Below, piece by piece: positions 7,635-16,110 of a DNA stretch of 32,354 bases. Under the pieces are notes generated by a model. That model was not told the DNA's origin, did not search any database, and saw nothing but the letters and a program-made list of their open reading frames with translations. Source of the DNA: JBFWWW01 sp050245975 (lineage in GTDB: Bacteria; Pseudomonadota; Alphaproteobacteria; Rhizobiales; Hyphomicrobiaceae); the NCBI GenBank assembly GCA_050245975.1, contig JBFWWW010000027.1:1-32354 (forward strand), read 5' to 3'. Both the position numbers and the translations under genes were made by a program. How positions within the stretch are numbered: the first letter of the stretch is position 1; the number at the start of each line of letters is the position of its first letter.

Positions 7635-7886
7635 ATGGCTCAGGTTCAGCAGATCGGCGGCGCGCGCCGTCCCTTCCACCGTCGTCGCAAGACGTGCCCG
7701 TTCTCCGGCGAGCATGCGCCGAAGATCGATTACAAGGATGTGCGCCTGCTCGGCCGCTACGTCTCGGAGCGCGGCAAGATCGTCCCGAGCCGCATCACGG
7801 CCGTATCGGCCAAGAAGCAGCGCGAGCTGGCACGCGCCATCAAGCGCTCGCGCTTCCTCGGCCTGCTGCCGTACGTGATCAAGTAA
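7635..7886 (+). CDS. rpsR: 30S ribosomal protein S18
   Basis: S18 is the partner of S6 on the 30S platform. The 83-residue basic protein carries the family core: RRKTCPFSGEHAPKIDYKDV, then LLGRYVSERGKIVPSRITAVSAKKQRELARAIKRSRFLGLLPY split across two helices. Length and ends are typical. The start lies 2 nt after rpsF, with GAGGGAG inside the end of rpsF serving as ribosome-binding site, so the two are translated together. Confidence 0.98.
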   Translation: MAQVQQIGGARRPFHRRRKTCPFSGEHAPKIDYKDVRLLGRYVSERGKIVPSRITAVSAKKQRELARAIKRSRFLGLLPYVIK

Positions 7887-7921
7887 GCACTGGCCGCCGG
7901 CTCCGGCCGGCACAGTGAAGA

Positions 7922-7941
7922 GCGCCGGCGAAGGCCGGCGC
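7922..7941 (+). other. GC-rich stem-loop between rpsR and the DUF2232 gene
   Basis: GCGCCGGC (7922-7929) pairs perfectly with GCCGGCGC (7934-7941) around loop GAAG. A weaker GGCCG/CGGCC pair lies just upstream (7892-7896 and 7904-7908). There is no T run, so this is not a standard terminator. It may protect the rpsF-rpsR message or lower transcription into the membrane-protein gene. Confidence 0.45.
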
Positions 7942-8004
7942 CGCCATCAGGGTTGGGGTCCGCCTGTCGGGCCTCTAACCGCCACAGCGCGGGACAGCTT
8001 AGAG

Positions 8005-8973
8005 ATGCAGACCGGACTGCCCATCGGGCTCGGCGTCGGACTTGCCGGCGGGATCGCCTCGGCGATCCTGTTCTATTCGGCTGCCCGCGGTTCGCCGCTG
8101 CTATCGACCACCCTGTTCGTCCTGACGCCCCTGCCCTCCATGATCGCCGGCCTCGGCTGGGGCTGGCTTTCGGCGCTGGCGGGCGCACTCGCCGGCGCGG
8201 CCGCAACCGCCGTGGCGACGGACGCCCGCCTCGGCTTCGGCTATCTGCTGGCCGTCGGCCTGCCGATCGTTCTCGTTGCCTATCTGGCTTACCTCAGCCG
8301 TCCCTGGCCCGGCGACCCCAACCGCCGCGAGTGGTATCCCGCCGGCCGTCTGGTGGCCGCGCTTTCGCTGATCGGCGCTGCGCTGCCGGTCGCCGCCGCC
8401 CCTGCGCTTGAAGGCGGCTACGAAAGCCTGCGCGCACCAATGTCGGCCATGCTTTTGCAGATGTCGGAGCGTACGGCCGCGGAGTTCGGCGGCAGGCAGA
8501 TGTCGGCCGAGCAGGCCGGTGCGATCGCCGACATCCTGATCAGCGTGCTGCCGGCCGCGCTGGCGGCCTACTGGCTCGCCATCATGAGCATCAACGTCTA
8601 TCTCGGCGCACGGATTGCCCGCGCGTCCGGCCGGCTTTCGCGCGACTGGCCGGACCTGCCGCGGCTCGAGCTGCCGCTTGGCGTTTTCCCGCTGCTTGCG
8701 CTCGCCGTCGTGGCGACCTTCACGTCGGGGCTGCTCTATGTGGCGGGCGCGAGCCTGTGCGGCGCGCTGTTCGTCGCCTTCATGCTCGTCGGCCTGTCGG
8801 TCGTACATTCCATAGCCCGCAATCGCGGCCGCGGCCTGATCTGGGCCACCTATGGCCTGCTCGCAGTCGGCGGCCCCTACATCGCCGCCGCTCTGTCGGT
8901 GCTCGGCTTCATCGAACCCTTCATCAACCTTCGCCGGCGGTTCGGTACGCCACCGCCACCTTCCCTCACCTGA
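8005..8973 (+). CDS. DUF2232 family membrane protein (YybS-like)
   Basis: A 322-residue, very hydrophobic protein with about eight predicted membrane segments. Visible ones include GLPIGLGVGLAGGIASAILF near the start, a pair of helices around residues 40-75, and hydrophobic stretches through FPLLALAVVATF to the C-terminal GGPYIAAALSVLGFI. Location between rpsR and rplI identifies it as the DUF2232 protein found at this site in many alphaproteobacteria. No function is established that I can cite, and no catalytic motif is visible. The ATG at 8005 was chosen because the upstream part of the frame (from 7915) runs through the intergenic hairpins and is not hydrophobic. It probably sits in the ribosomal transcript. 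Confidence 0.8.
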   Translation: MQTGLPIGLGVGLAGGIASAILFYSAARGSPLLSTTLFVLTPLPSMIAGLGWGWLSALAGALAGAAATAVATDARLGFGYLLAVGLPIVLVAYLAYLSRPWPGDPNRREWYPAGRLVAALSLIGAALPVAAAPALEGGYESLRAPMSAMLLQMSERTAAEFGGRQMSAEQAGAIADILISVLPAALAAYWLAIMSINVYLGARIARASGRLSRDWPDLPRLELPLGVFPLLALAVVATFTSGLLYVAGASLCGALFVAFMLVGLSVVHSIARNRGRGLIWATYGLLAVGGPYIAAALSVLGFIEPFINLRRRFGTPPPPSLT

Positions 8974-9003
8974 TTGGCTATCGACGATTACAGGAGCACA
9001 ACC

Positions 9004-9600
9004 ATGCAAGTCATTCTTCTCCAGCGCATCGGCCGCCTCGGACAGATGGGCGATGTCGTCAACGTCAAGGACGGCTACGCGCGCAATTTCCTCTTCCCAC
9101 AGAAGAAGGCCCTGCGCGCCACCGACGAGAACCGCAAGGTGTTCGAATCCCAGCGCAGCCAGCTCGAGGCCAACAACCTCGAGCTGAAGAAGGAGGCCGA
9201 AGCCGTCGCCGGCAAGCTCGACGGCCAGACGTTCGTCGTCATCCGCCAGGCGGGCGACACCGGCCAGCTCTACGGCTCCGTCACCACGCGTGACATCGCC
9301 GAGGCCGCGACCGCCGGCGGCTTCACGCTCGACCGCCGCCAGGTGGTTCTCGACCAGCCCATCAAGACGCTCGGCGTGCACGCCGTCCGCGTCAGCCTGC
9401 ACCCCGAGGTTGCGGTCAAGGTTTCCGTCAACGTCGCCCGCAGCGCCGACGAGGCCGAGCGCCAGGCCCGCGGCGAGGACGTCACCGTCATCAAGGACGA
9501 AGCACTCGATATCGAGACCTTCAACGAGGACGCGATGTTCGAGGAACGCGAGGGCGGTGCGGCCGGCGAGGAAGCGCCTGCCGAGGGCAAGGATGCCTGA
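9004..9600 (+). CDS. rplI: 50S ribosomal protein L9
   Basis: L9 binds 23S rRNA near the L1 stalk and helps maintain reading frame. The 198-residue protein has the L9 signature: GRLGQMGDVVNVKDGYARNFL at residues 10-30, then a long helical connector and the C-terminal domain with GQLYGSVTTRDIAEA. After about residue 160 there is an acidic tail (EEREGGAAGEEAPAEG) that extends it beyond the roughly 150 residues of E. coli L9. The true start MQVILLQRIG has AGGAGC upstream; the frame opens 10 codons earlier. It is the last gene before the terminator. Confidence 0.97.
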   Translation: MQVILLQRIGRLGQMGDVVNVKDGYARNFLFPQKKALRATDENRKVFESQRSQLEANNLELKKEAEAVAGKLDGQTFVVIRQAGDTGQLYGSVTTRDIAEAATAGGFTLDRRQVVLDQPIKTLGVHAVRVSLHPEVAVKVSVNVARSADEAERQARGEDVTVIKDEALDIETFNEDAMFEEREGGAAGEEAPAEGKDA

Positions 9601-9628
9601 CGGCTGAATGACGACTGAATTTCAGCCG
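9601..9628 (+). repeat. inverted repeat directly after the rplI stop codon
   Basis: CGGCTGAA (9601-9608) and TTCAGCCG (9621-9628) are perfect complements with a 12-nt loop, starting on the first base after the stop. It has no T run and precedes the intrinsic terminator by 12 nt, so it may act as a 3' stabilising hairpin. Confidence 0.6.
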
Positions 9629-9640
9629 TCCCGACATCGA

Positions 9641-9672
9641 GGCCGCTCCCTCCCCGGAGCGGCCTTTTCTTT
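9641..9672 (+). terminator. Rho-independent terminator of the rpsF-rpsR-DUF2232-rplI operon
   Basis: GGCCGCTCC (9641-9649) pairs perfectly over 9 bp with GGAGCGGCC (9656-9664), with a 6-nt loop, followed at once by TTTTCTTT. This is the clearest terminator in the window. Confidence 0.92.
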
Positions 9673-9788
9673 GCTCTGCCTTCGGCGTAACCCAGCTCTG
9701 CAGCCAGGCTCTGGCAGGGCCTGCGACATTCCGGCTATGATGGCTGCGTAACCGGAACAGCCCGGTTCCCTCAGGCGTTATGTGTCGG

Positions 9789-9825
9789 GCGCCAGACGGC
9801 GCGGCGCTCGCATCTCGACTGCGAG
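9789..9825 (+). promoter_or_regulatory. paired hairpins in the cfa 5' leader
   Basis: Two perfect stems lie immediately before cfa: GCGCC/GGCGC with loop AGAC (9789-9802) and CTCGCA/TGCGAG with a 7-nt loop (9807-9825). The second ends 6 nt before the start codon, over the place where a ribosome-binding site should be, and no good Shine-Dalgarno is visible. A TATGAT at 9736-9741 could be the -10 of a cfa promoter, but its -35 is poor. Regulation by structure is inference. Confidence 0.4.
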
Positions 9826-9831
9826 ACTGCC

Positions 9832-11082
9832 ATGGGTACTTTGCTTGACGTCATGTTGCGTCGGATCGTCCACCGCGGCGATCTGACGGTGATCGACCCG
9901 GACGGACGCAGCCATCGCTATGGCGACGGCACCGGAAACCCCCTCGAGATCCGCATCCACGACCGGCGCGCCATGCGCATGCTGGTTGTCGATCCCCAGC
10001 TCGGTCTGGGCGAGGCCTACATGGACGGCCGGCTGACCATCAGCGGCGGCCGGATCTACGATCTGCTGGAGCTGGTGCTGAGCAACGCGCTCGACTACCC
10101 GATGCCCGGCTGGTCGACGAGCATCGATGCCTTCCGCTACCTCGGCAGGCGCATCTCGCAGTTCAACCCGGCGAGCCGCTCGCGCCGCAACGTCGCGCAT
10201 CACTACGACATCAACGGCGCGATCTACGATCTTTTCCTCGACCGCGACCGCCAATACTCCTGCGCGTACTTCACCGACGGCGCGGACCTGGAGCAGGCAC
10301 AGCTCGCGAAAAAGAGGCATCTGGCCGCGAAGCTGGCGCTCGAGCCGGGACAGCGCGTGCTCGACATCGGCTCCGGCTGGGGCGGGCTCGCGCTCTATCT
10401 TGCCAAGTCCGCCGGCGTCGATGTAAAGGGCGTCACGCTCAGCGCCGAGCAGCTCAAGATTTCGCGCGAGCGCGCCGACAAGGAAGGCCTGTCGCGCCGC
10501 GTCGGCTTCGAATTCCAGGACTACCGCGATATCGAGGGGACGTTCGATCGCATCGTCTCGGTGGGCATGTTCGAGCACGTTGGCGTCAACCACTACGTCA
10601 GCTATTTCCGCAAGATCAGGTCGCTGCTGAGCGAGCAGGGCGTCGCCGTCGTCCACACCATCGGGCGCTCGGAGCCGCCGTCGGTCACGAACCCCTTCAT
10701 CGCCAAATACATCTTCCCCGGCGGCTACATCCCCGCGCTTTCCGAGATCGTCACGGCGACGGAGCGTGCCGGCCTCATCGTGTCGGACGTCGAAGTGTTG
10801 CGTCTGCACTATGCGGAGACGCTGCGGGTGTGGCGGCAGCGCTTCCTCGCCGGCTGGGACAAGGCGGCCGCAATCCTCGACGAGCGTTTCTGCCGCATGT
10901 GGGAGTTCTATCTCGCAGGCTCGGAGGCCGCGTTCCGCTATCAGAACCTTGTCGTGTTCCAGGTGCAGCTCACGCGCCGCATCGACGCGCTGCCCATCAC
11001 TCGCGACTACATGCTGGACGAGGAGCGGCGGCTCGACGCGCGGCACGACGTGGCTCGGCCGCAACGCATGGCCGGCGAATAG
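9832..11082 (+). CDS. cfa: cyclopropane-fatty-acyl-phospholipid synthase
   Basis: CFA synthase adds a methylene bridge from S-adenosylmethionine to cis double bonds of membrane phospholipid acyl chains, a membrane-stress adaptation. The 416-residue protein has the N-terminal lipid-associated domain (about 1-110), then HHYD and QYSCAYF (with Cys144). The SAM motif VLDIGSGWGG is at 176-185, MFEHVG (Glu248) and HTIG (His275) follow, and then YIFPGGYIP, all matching Cfa. Homologues without the N-terminal domain, such as the mycolic acid methyltransferases, are shorter. It lies between the rplI terminator and dnaB on the same strand, with a 124-nt gap to dnaB, and probably has its own promoter. 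Its position between two housekeeping blocks suggests a later insertion. Confidence 0.93.
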   Translation: MGTLLDVMLRRIVHRGDLTVIDPDGRSHRYGDGTGNPLEIRIHDRRAMRMLVVDPQLGLGEAYMDGRLTISGGRIYDLLELVLSNALDYPMPGWSTSIDAFRYLGRRISQFNPASRSRRNVAHHYDINGAIYDLFLDRDRQYSCAYFTDGADLEQAQLAKKRHLAAKLALEPGQRVLDIGSGWGGLALYLAKSAGVDVKGVTLSAEQLKISRERADKEGLSRRVGFEFQDYRDIEGTFDRIVSVGMFEHVGVNHYVSYFRKIRSLLSEQGVAVVHTIGRSEPPSVTNPFIAKYIFPGGYIPALSEIVTATERAGLIVSDVEVLRLHYAETLRVWRQRFLAGWDKAAAILDERFCRMWEFYLAGSEAAFRYQNLVVFQVQLTRRIDALPITRDYMLDEERRLDARHDVARPQRMAGE

Positions 11083-11206
11083 CGGCTCGCGCGCGATTCG
11101 CATCAGCCAAACGAAAACGCCGGCGCGTGTGAATAACGAGGATGGATGTTGGGGGCCGCCACCCTCACCCCTCTTGCGCGCACCGGAATCGGCTAGCTAA
11201 GGCGCC

Positions 11207-12751
11207 ATGACCCAGACCGCCAGCAGCCCCGCGCTTGCCGCATCCGAACCCGGCCAGACACCGCCCTCCGCCGACACCGGCGGCGCGCTGTTCCGGCAGG
11301 CCCCGCACAACATCGAGGCCGAGCAGTCGTTGCTCGGCGCCATCCTCGTCAACAACGAGGCGCACGACCGCGTCTCGGGCTTCCTCGAGCCCGAGCATTT
11401 CTTCGAGCCCCTGCATGGCCAGATCTACGAGACCGCGGCCAAGCTGATCGCCGCGGGCAAGCAGGCGACACCGATCACGCTGCGCACGTTCTTCGAGACG
11501 GCCGAGCCCATCGACGCCGGCCTGACGGTGCCGCAGTACCTCGGCCGCCTCGCCGCCAGCGCGACCACCATCATCAACGCCAAGGACTACGGCCGCACCA
11601 TCTACGACCTCGCCGTGCGCCGGCAGCTCATCATCATCGGCGAGGACATGGTCAACCAGGCTTACGACAGCCCGGTGGACGCGCCCCCCTCCTCGCAGAT
11701 CGAGGATGCGGAAAGCCGCCTCTTCTCGCTCGCCGAGACGGGCAAGTACGGCCAGGGCTTCCTCGACTTCCATTCCGCCCTGACGCACGCCATCGACATG
11801 GCCAACCACGCCTATCAGCGTGAGGGCGGCCTGTCGGGCATTGCGACGGGCCTCGGCGACCTCGACGGCAAGATGGGCGGGCTGCAGTCCTCCGACCTCC
11901 TGATCCTCGCCGGCCGCCCGTCGATGGGCAAGACGGCGCTTGCCACCAACATCGCCTTCAATGTCGCGCGGGCGCGCGTGCGCTCGCTGGCGCAGAACCC
12001 CGACCTCGACCCGTCCGATCCGAGCCACGACGGCGCCATCGTCGGCTTCTTCAGCCTCGAAATGTCGGCCGAGCAGCTCGCCACCCGTATCCTGTCGCAG
12101 CAGGCCGGCATTCCGTCGGAAAAGATCCGCCGCGGCATGATCGACGAGGTGGATTTCCGCAAGCTCGTCGAGGCGAGCCAGGAGATGCAGGCGCTGCCGC
12201 TCTTCATCGACCAGACCGGCGGCCTCAGCATCGCCCAGCTCGCCGCCCGCGCCCGCAAGCTGAAGCGCCAGAAGGGTCTCGGCCTCCTGATCGTCGACTA
12301 TCTCCAGCTCCTGACCGGCTCGTCGCGGCGCTCGTCCGAGGGCCGCGTCCAGGAAATCTCGGAAATCACGACCAGTCTCAAGGCGTTGGCCAAGGAGCTC
12401 GCCATACCCGTCATCGCCCTCTCGCAGCTCTCGCGTGCGGTGGAACAGCGCGAGGACAAGCGGCCGCAGCTCTCCGACCTGCGTGAATCGGGCTCCATCG
12501 AGCAGGATGCCGACGTTGTCATGTTCGTGTTCCGCGAGGAATACTATGTTGAGCGGACCAAACCCACCGAGGGGACGGCCGAGTTCAACGACTGGATGAT
12601 GCGCATGCAGCTTGTCAGCGGGAAGGCCGAGGTCATCATCGGCAAGCAGCGCCACGGTCCCGTCGGCACCGTCCAGCTCCAGTTCGAGGGCAACGTCACC
12701 CGCTTCTCGGACCTCGCACGCGACCAGTACATGCCGGAGCGGTTGGAGTGA
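11207..12751 (+). CDS. dnaB: replicative DNA helicase
   Basis: DnaB is the hexameric helicase that unwinds DNA at the replication fork. The 514-residue protein has the N-terminal domain (PHNIEAEQSLLGAILVNN, residues 33-50), the linker, and the RecA-like domain with Walker A AGRPSMGKTA (235-244), FFSLEMSAEQLA and Walker B LLIVDYLQLL. It ends with LRESGSIEQDADVV and KQRHGPVGTVQL. Residues about 257-277, after the first RecA helix, form an insertion absent from E. coli DnaB; insertions here are usual in alphaproteobacteria. The start at 11207 has AAGG upstream and is preceded by a 30-residue variable N-terminus. The stop overlaps the alr start (GTGA). Confidence 0.96.
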   Translation: MTQTASSPALAASEPGQTPPSADTGGALFRQAPHNIEAEQSLLGAILVNNEAHDRVSGFLEPEHFFEPLHGQIYETAAKLIAAGKQATPITLRTFFETAEPIDAGLTVPQYLGRLAASATTIINAKDYGRTIYDLAVRRQLIIIGEDMVNQAYDSPVDAPPSSQIEDAESRLFSLAETGKYGQGFLDFHSALTHAIDMANHAYQREGGLSGIATGLGDLDGKMGGLQSSDLLILAGRPSMGKTALATNIAFNVARARVRSLAQNPDLDPSDPSHDGAIVGFFSLEMSAEQLATRILSQQAGIPSEKIRRGMIDEVDFRKLVEASQEMQALPLFIDQTGGLSIAQLAARARKLKRQKGLGLLIVDYLQLLTGSSRRSSEGRVQEISEITTSLKALAKELAIPVIALSQLSRAVEQREDKRPQLSDLRESGSIEQDADVVMFVFREEYYVERTKPTEGTAEFNDWMMRMQLVSGKAEVIIGKQRHGPVGTVQLQFEGNVTRFSDLARDQYMPERLE

Positions 12752-13911
12752 GCACGGGCGAGACACCCGGCACCCTGCCCCCGGATGCGGGCGCCCCCAT
12801 ACCGCTCACAGCCCGAGCGATCCTGACCGTCGACCTGACGGCGCTGCGCGCCAACTGGGCGCGGCTCAACGTCGTCTCGGGCAAGGCCGAATGTGCCGGC
12901 GTGTTGAAAGCCGATGCCTACGGGCTCGGGCTCGAGCAGATCGCTCATGCGCTCACCGCGGAGGGTTGCCGGACCTTCTTCGTCGCCACCATCGATGAAG
13001 CGCGGCGCGCGCGCGACGTGCAGGCCGGCGCGCGCATCTACGTTCTCGACGGACTGCTGCCGGGCGCCGAACCGCATTATTCGGGCTACGACCTGCGGCC
13101 CGTGCTCAGCAGCCTCGACGAGGTCGAGGACTGGGCCGCCTATTGCCGCGCCATTGGCCGAAGGCTGCCGGCTGCCCTTCACATCGACACCGGCATGAAC
13201 CGGCTCGGCATGACGGGCGAGGAGGTTCTGGTCCTCGCCCAGCGTCCCGAGATCTTCCAGGATTTCGAGCTGGCGCTGGTGATGAGCCACCTCGCCTGCG
13301 CCGACGAGCCGGCCAACCCGATGAATGCCGCCCAGCGCCGGCGTTTCGACGATCTGCGCAGCCGCCTGCCTCCCGCTCCCGCGAGCCTTGCCAATTCCGG
13401 CGGCACATTCCTCGGCGCGGCGTATCACTACGATCTCGTGCGTCCCGGCATCGCGCTCTACGGCGGCCGCGCCTTCGAGGGCGCGCCCAATCCGATGCGA
13501 ACCGTGGTGCGCCTCGCCGCCCGCATCCTCCAGGTGCGCACCGTGGCGCCGGGCGAGCCCGTCGGCTACGGCGCCATCTACCGCACGCGGCGGCCGACGC
13601 GCGTGGCCACCATCGCCTGCGGCTATGCCGACGGCTTCCTGCGCGCTCTGTCCAGCTCGACGGACCATCCGGGGCCCGCCGGCTACATCGACGCTTACGC
13701 CGTGCCGCTGGTGGGACGCGTCTCCATGGACCTGTTGACCGTCGACGTCACCGACGTCCCGGACCAGCTTGTCCACCGGGGCGGCTGGGTGGAGCTGATG
13801 GGCGAGCGGGTCACCGTCGACGACCTGACCGATCGCGCCGGCACCATCGGCTACGAGCTGCTGGCTCGTCTCGGCCCGCGCGTGCACCGGGTCTACGAGC
13901 GGGCGACCTGA
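12748..13911 (+). CDS. alr: alanine racemase
   Basis: Alr interconverts L- and D-alanine with pyridoxal phosphate, supplying D-Ala for peptidoglycan. The 387-residue protein has the PLP lysine in GVLKADAYGLG (Lys54), the barrel motif HIDTGMNRLGM, NSGGTFL, and the second catalytic tyrosine in PVGYGAIYRT (Tyr274). It also has ACGYADGF and GRVSMDLLTVDVTD. The start is GTG at 12748, whose last two bases are in the dnaB stop (GTGA), so translation is coupled to dnaB. The first 20 residues are variable and proline-rich. The dnaB-alr-radA order is common in rhizobia. It is biosynthetic Alr rather than catabolic DadX by context. Confidence 0.95.
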   Translation: MSTGETPGTLPPDAGAPIPLTARAILTVDLTALRANWARLNVVSGKAECAGVLKADAYGLGLEQIAHALTAEGCRTFFVATIDEARRARDVQAGARIYVLDGLLPGAEPHYSGYDLRPVLSSLDEVEDWAAYCRAIGRRLPAALHIDTGMNRLGMTGEEVLVLAQRPEIFQDFELALVMSHLACADEPANPMNAAQRRRFDDLRSRLPPAPASLANSGGTFLGAAYHYDLVRPGIALYGGRAFEGAPNPMRTVVRLAARILQVRTVAPGEPVGYGAIYRTRRPTRVATIACGYADGFLRALSSSTDHPGPAGYIDAYAVPLVGRVSMDLLTVDVTDVPDQLVHRGGWVELMGERVTVDDLTDRAGTIGYELLARLGPRVHRVYERAT

Positions 13912-13912
13912 T

Positions 13913-15349
13913 ATGGCCAAGGCCGCCAAGTCCAGCTTCGTCTGCCAGAACTGCGGCGCCCTGTCTCCGCGCTGGGCCGGCAAGTGCCCCGAGTGCGGCG
14001 AATGGAACAGCATGGTGCAGGAGACCGCCGCCACGCCCGCGCCGGGCTCGGGCCTGTCGCGCGCGTCTGGCCGTGCCGTCGAATGGCACACGCTCGACGG
14101 AGCGACCGATGACGCCCCGCGCATCGCCACCGGCAACGCCGAGCTCGACCGTGTCACCGGCGGCGGCATCGTGCCGGGCTCGGCCCTGCTCATCGGCGGC
14201 GAGCCGGGCATCGGCAAATCCACGCTGCTGCTGCAGGTGATGGCCGCGCTGGCCCGCCGCGGCGGCCGCGCCGTCTACTTCACGGGCGAGGAGGCCATCG
14301 CGCAAGTTCGGCTGCGCGCCGCCCGCCTCGGCCTCGCATCGGCGCCTGTGGCGCTGGCGGCCGAAACCAGCCTTGCCGATATCCTCGCCACGCTCGGCGA
14401 CGGCAAGCCGCCCGACCTCGTCGTGATCGACAGCATCCAGACGCTGTGGGCCGATGCCATCGAGGCTGCGCCCGGCACGGTCAGCCAGGTGCGCGCCTCG
14501 ACGCAGTCGCTGATCCGTTACGCCAAGACGTCAGGCGCGGCGATGCTGCTCGTCGGCCATGTCACAAAGGACGGGCAGATTGCCGGCCCGAAGGTGGTCG
14601 AGCACATGGTCGACACGGTGCTCTATTTCGAAGGTGACCGCGGCCATCCCTACCGCATCCTGCGCGCGGTGAAGAACCGCTTCGGCCCCACCGACGAGAT
14701 CGGCGTCTTCGAGATGCGCCAGGACGGCCTTGCCGAGGTGCGAAACCCCAGCGAGCTGTTCCTGGGCGACCGCGACGCCTCCGCCCCTGGGGCCGCCGTC
14801 TTCGCCGGCATGGAAGGCACGCGGCCGCTGCTGGTCGAGATCCAGGCGCTCGTCGCGCCCTCCGGCCTCGGCACGCCGCGGCGCTCCGCGGTGGGCTGGG
14901 ACCCGGGGCGGCTGTCGATGCTGCTCGCGGTGCTCGATGCCCGCGCCGGCATCAGCTTCGCCCAGCACGACGTCTACCTCAACGTCGCCGGCGGCCTCAG
15001 GATCACCGAACCGGCCGCCGATCTGGCAGCCGCTGCCGCCCTTGTGTCGTCAATATCCAATGTTGCATTGCCCCCAGATCACGTCTACTTCGGGGAAGTG
15101 AGCCTGTCCGGTGCCGTCAGGCCGGCCGGCCATACGGCGGCGAGGCTGAAGGAGGCCGGCAAGCTCGGGTTCAAGGGGGCGGTCGTTCCGGCGGCCGGCG
15201 ATCTCGACATCGGCGCCGTCAAGCTGACGGTCCGCCGGCTCTCGCATGTGGCATCTCTCTCTGACATGATCGGCCCGCGATCCGTGAAGGCGCGCCGCGG
15301 CACCGGTCACGCACCGGCGGGCGGCGGGCTGCCGGCGCGGGAATCGTGA
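13913..15349 (+). CDS. radA: DNA repair protein RadA (Sms)
   Basis: RadA is a RecA-like branch-migration helicase that helps recombinational repair. The 478-residue protein has an N-terminal C4 zinc finger (Cys11, Cys14, Cys25, Cys28 around WAGKCPECGEW). The Walker A GGEPGIGKST lies at 95-104, then the Walker B VVIDSIQTL, the diagnostic KNRFG motif, and a C-terminal Lon-protease-like domain (SVGWDPGR-like segment, NVAGGLRITEPAADLA, FGEVSLSG). The last 20 residues are a variable tail. The start is 1 nt beyond the alr stop, so it is in the same transcript. Confidence 0.96.
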   Translation: MAKAAKSSFVCQNCGALSPRWAGKCPECGEWNSMVQETAATPAPGSGLSRASGRAVEWHTLDGATDDAPRIATGNAELDRVTGGGIVPGSALLIGGEPGIGKSTLLLQVMAALARRGGRAVYFTGEEAIAQVRLRAARLGLASAPVALAAETSLADILATLGDGKPPDLVVIDSIQTLWADAIEAAPGTVSQVRASTQSLIRYAKTSGAAMLLVGHVTKDGQIAGPKVVEHMVDTVLYFEGDRGHPYRILRAVKNRFGPTDEIGVFEMRQDGLAEVRNPSELFLGDRDASAPGAAVFAGMEGTRPLLVEIQALVAPSGLGTPRRSAVGWDPGRLSMLLAVLDARAGISFAQHDVYLNVAGGLRITEPAADLAAAAALVSSISNVALPPDHVYFGEVSLSGAVRPAGHTAARLKEAGKLGFKGAVVPAAGDLDIGAVKLTVRRLSHVASLSDMIGPRSVKARRGTGHAPAGGGLPARES

Positions 15350-15418
15350 TATCGGCTGCTGTCGGTTGCCGGCGGCAGACAGAAGGCCCAGTTCCAGGAC
15401 GTATCCCAGGACTTTTCC

Positions 15419-16039
15419 ATGATCGGCCCGCTCACCTATCTCGATGCGACGCTCGTTGCCATCGCCCTGATTTCAGGCCTGCTCGCTATGTATCGCGGCT
15501 TCACCCGCGAGGTGCTTTCGATCCTCTCCTGGGCGATCGCGGCCGCCGCCGTGTTGTATTTCGTCGTCAACTACAAGAAGGAGGCCGAGCAGATCGCGCA
15601 GCAGATCCATGCCCCCCTCCCGGTGGCTCAGATCGCGGTCGGCGGCGTCATCTTCCTCCTGGTCCTGATCATCGTTCACCTGATCACGTCGCGCATTTCG
15701 GACACCATCCTGGACAGCCGCGTCGGCATGATCGACCGCATCCTGGGCTTCGTCTTTGGCGTCGTCCGCGGGTTCGTCCTGGTCGTCATTCCCTATATGT
15801 TCTACGAATCCTTCGTCCCCGATCCGGCCGCCCAGTACCCCTGGGTCACCAATGCCAAGTCGCTGCCGATGATCAAGAGCGCCGGGGATTCCTTCAGCAC
15901 GGTCCTGCGTCGAATTGTACCGCCCTCCCTCACCACACCGTCCGGCGAGCAGCAGGGCTTTCTGGTGGATGGCGGGGTGCGCATCGTGTGGGTTGAGACT
16001 GGCGAGAGGCACCGAGTCCGCCTATATGTGGCGGGCTGA
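15419..16039 (+). CDS. cvpA: CvpA family membrane protein
   Basis: A 206-residue inner-membrane protein with four predicted helices: about 6-23, 29-48, 67-88 and 105-125 (segments such as TLVAIALISGLLAMY and AVGGVIFLLVLIIVHL). It then has a soluble C-terminal part. The pattern YRGFTREVLSILSW is typical of CvpA, named for colicin V production but present in most bacteria. Genes of this family often precede purF, as here. A role in envelope maintenance has been reported elsewhere; nothing in the sequence shows a catalytic function. AGGAC sits before the start at 15419, 69 nt after radA. Confidence 0.92.
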   Translation: MIGPLTYLDATLVAIALISGLLAMYRGFTREVLSILSWAIAAAAVLYFVVNYKKEAEQIAQQIHAPLPVAQIAVGGVIFLLVLIIVHLITSRISDTILDSRVGMIDRILGFVFGVVRGFVLVVIPYMFYESFVPDPAAQYPWVTNAKSLPMIKSAGDSFSTVLRRIVPPSLTTPSGEQQGFLVDGGVRIVWVETGERHRVRLYVAG

Positions 16040-16110
16040 TCGCGTGTCGTGACGGCCGGATCGGCGTCGGTCGTGGCAGGCGGGTGCGGGTTCGGGCGAG
16101 CGAGGCGGCC

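Noticed and set aside
9778..11103. 441-codon frame antisense to cfa
   Set aside because: Mirrors the cfa codon pattern; no conserved motif or ribosome-binding site.
12544..14223. 559-codon minus-strand frame across dnaB, alr and radA
   Set aside because: Antisense to three well-identified genes, with low-complexity composition and no motif.
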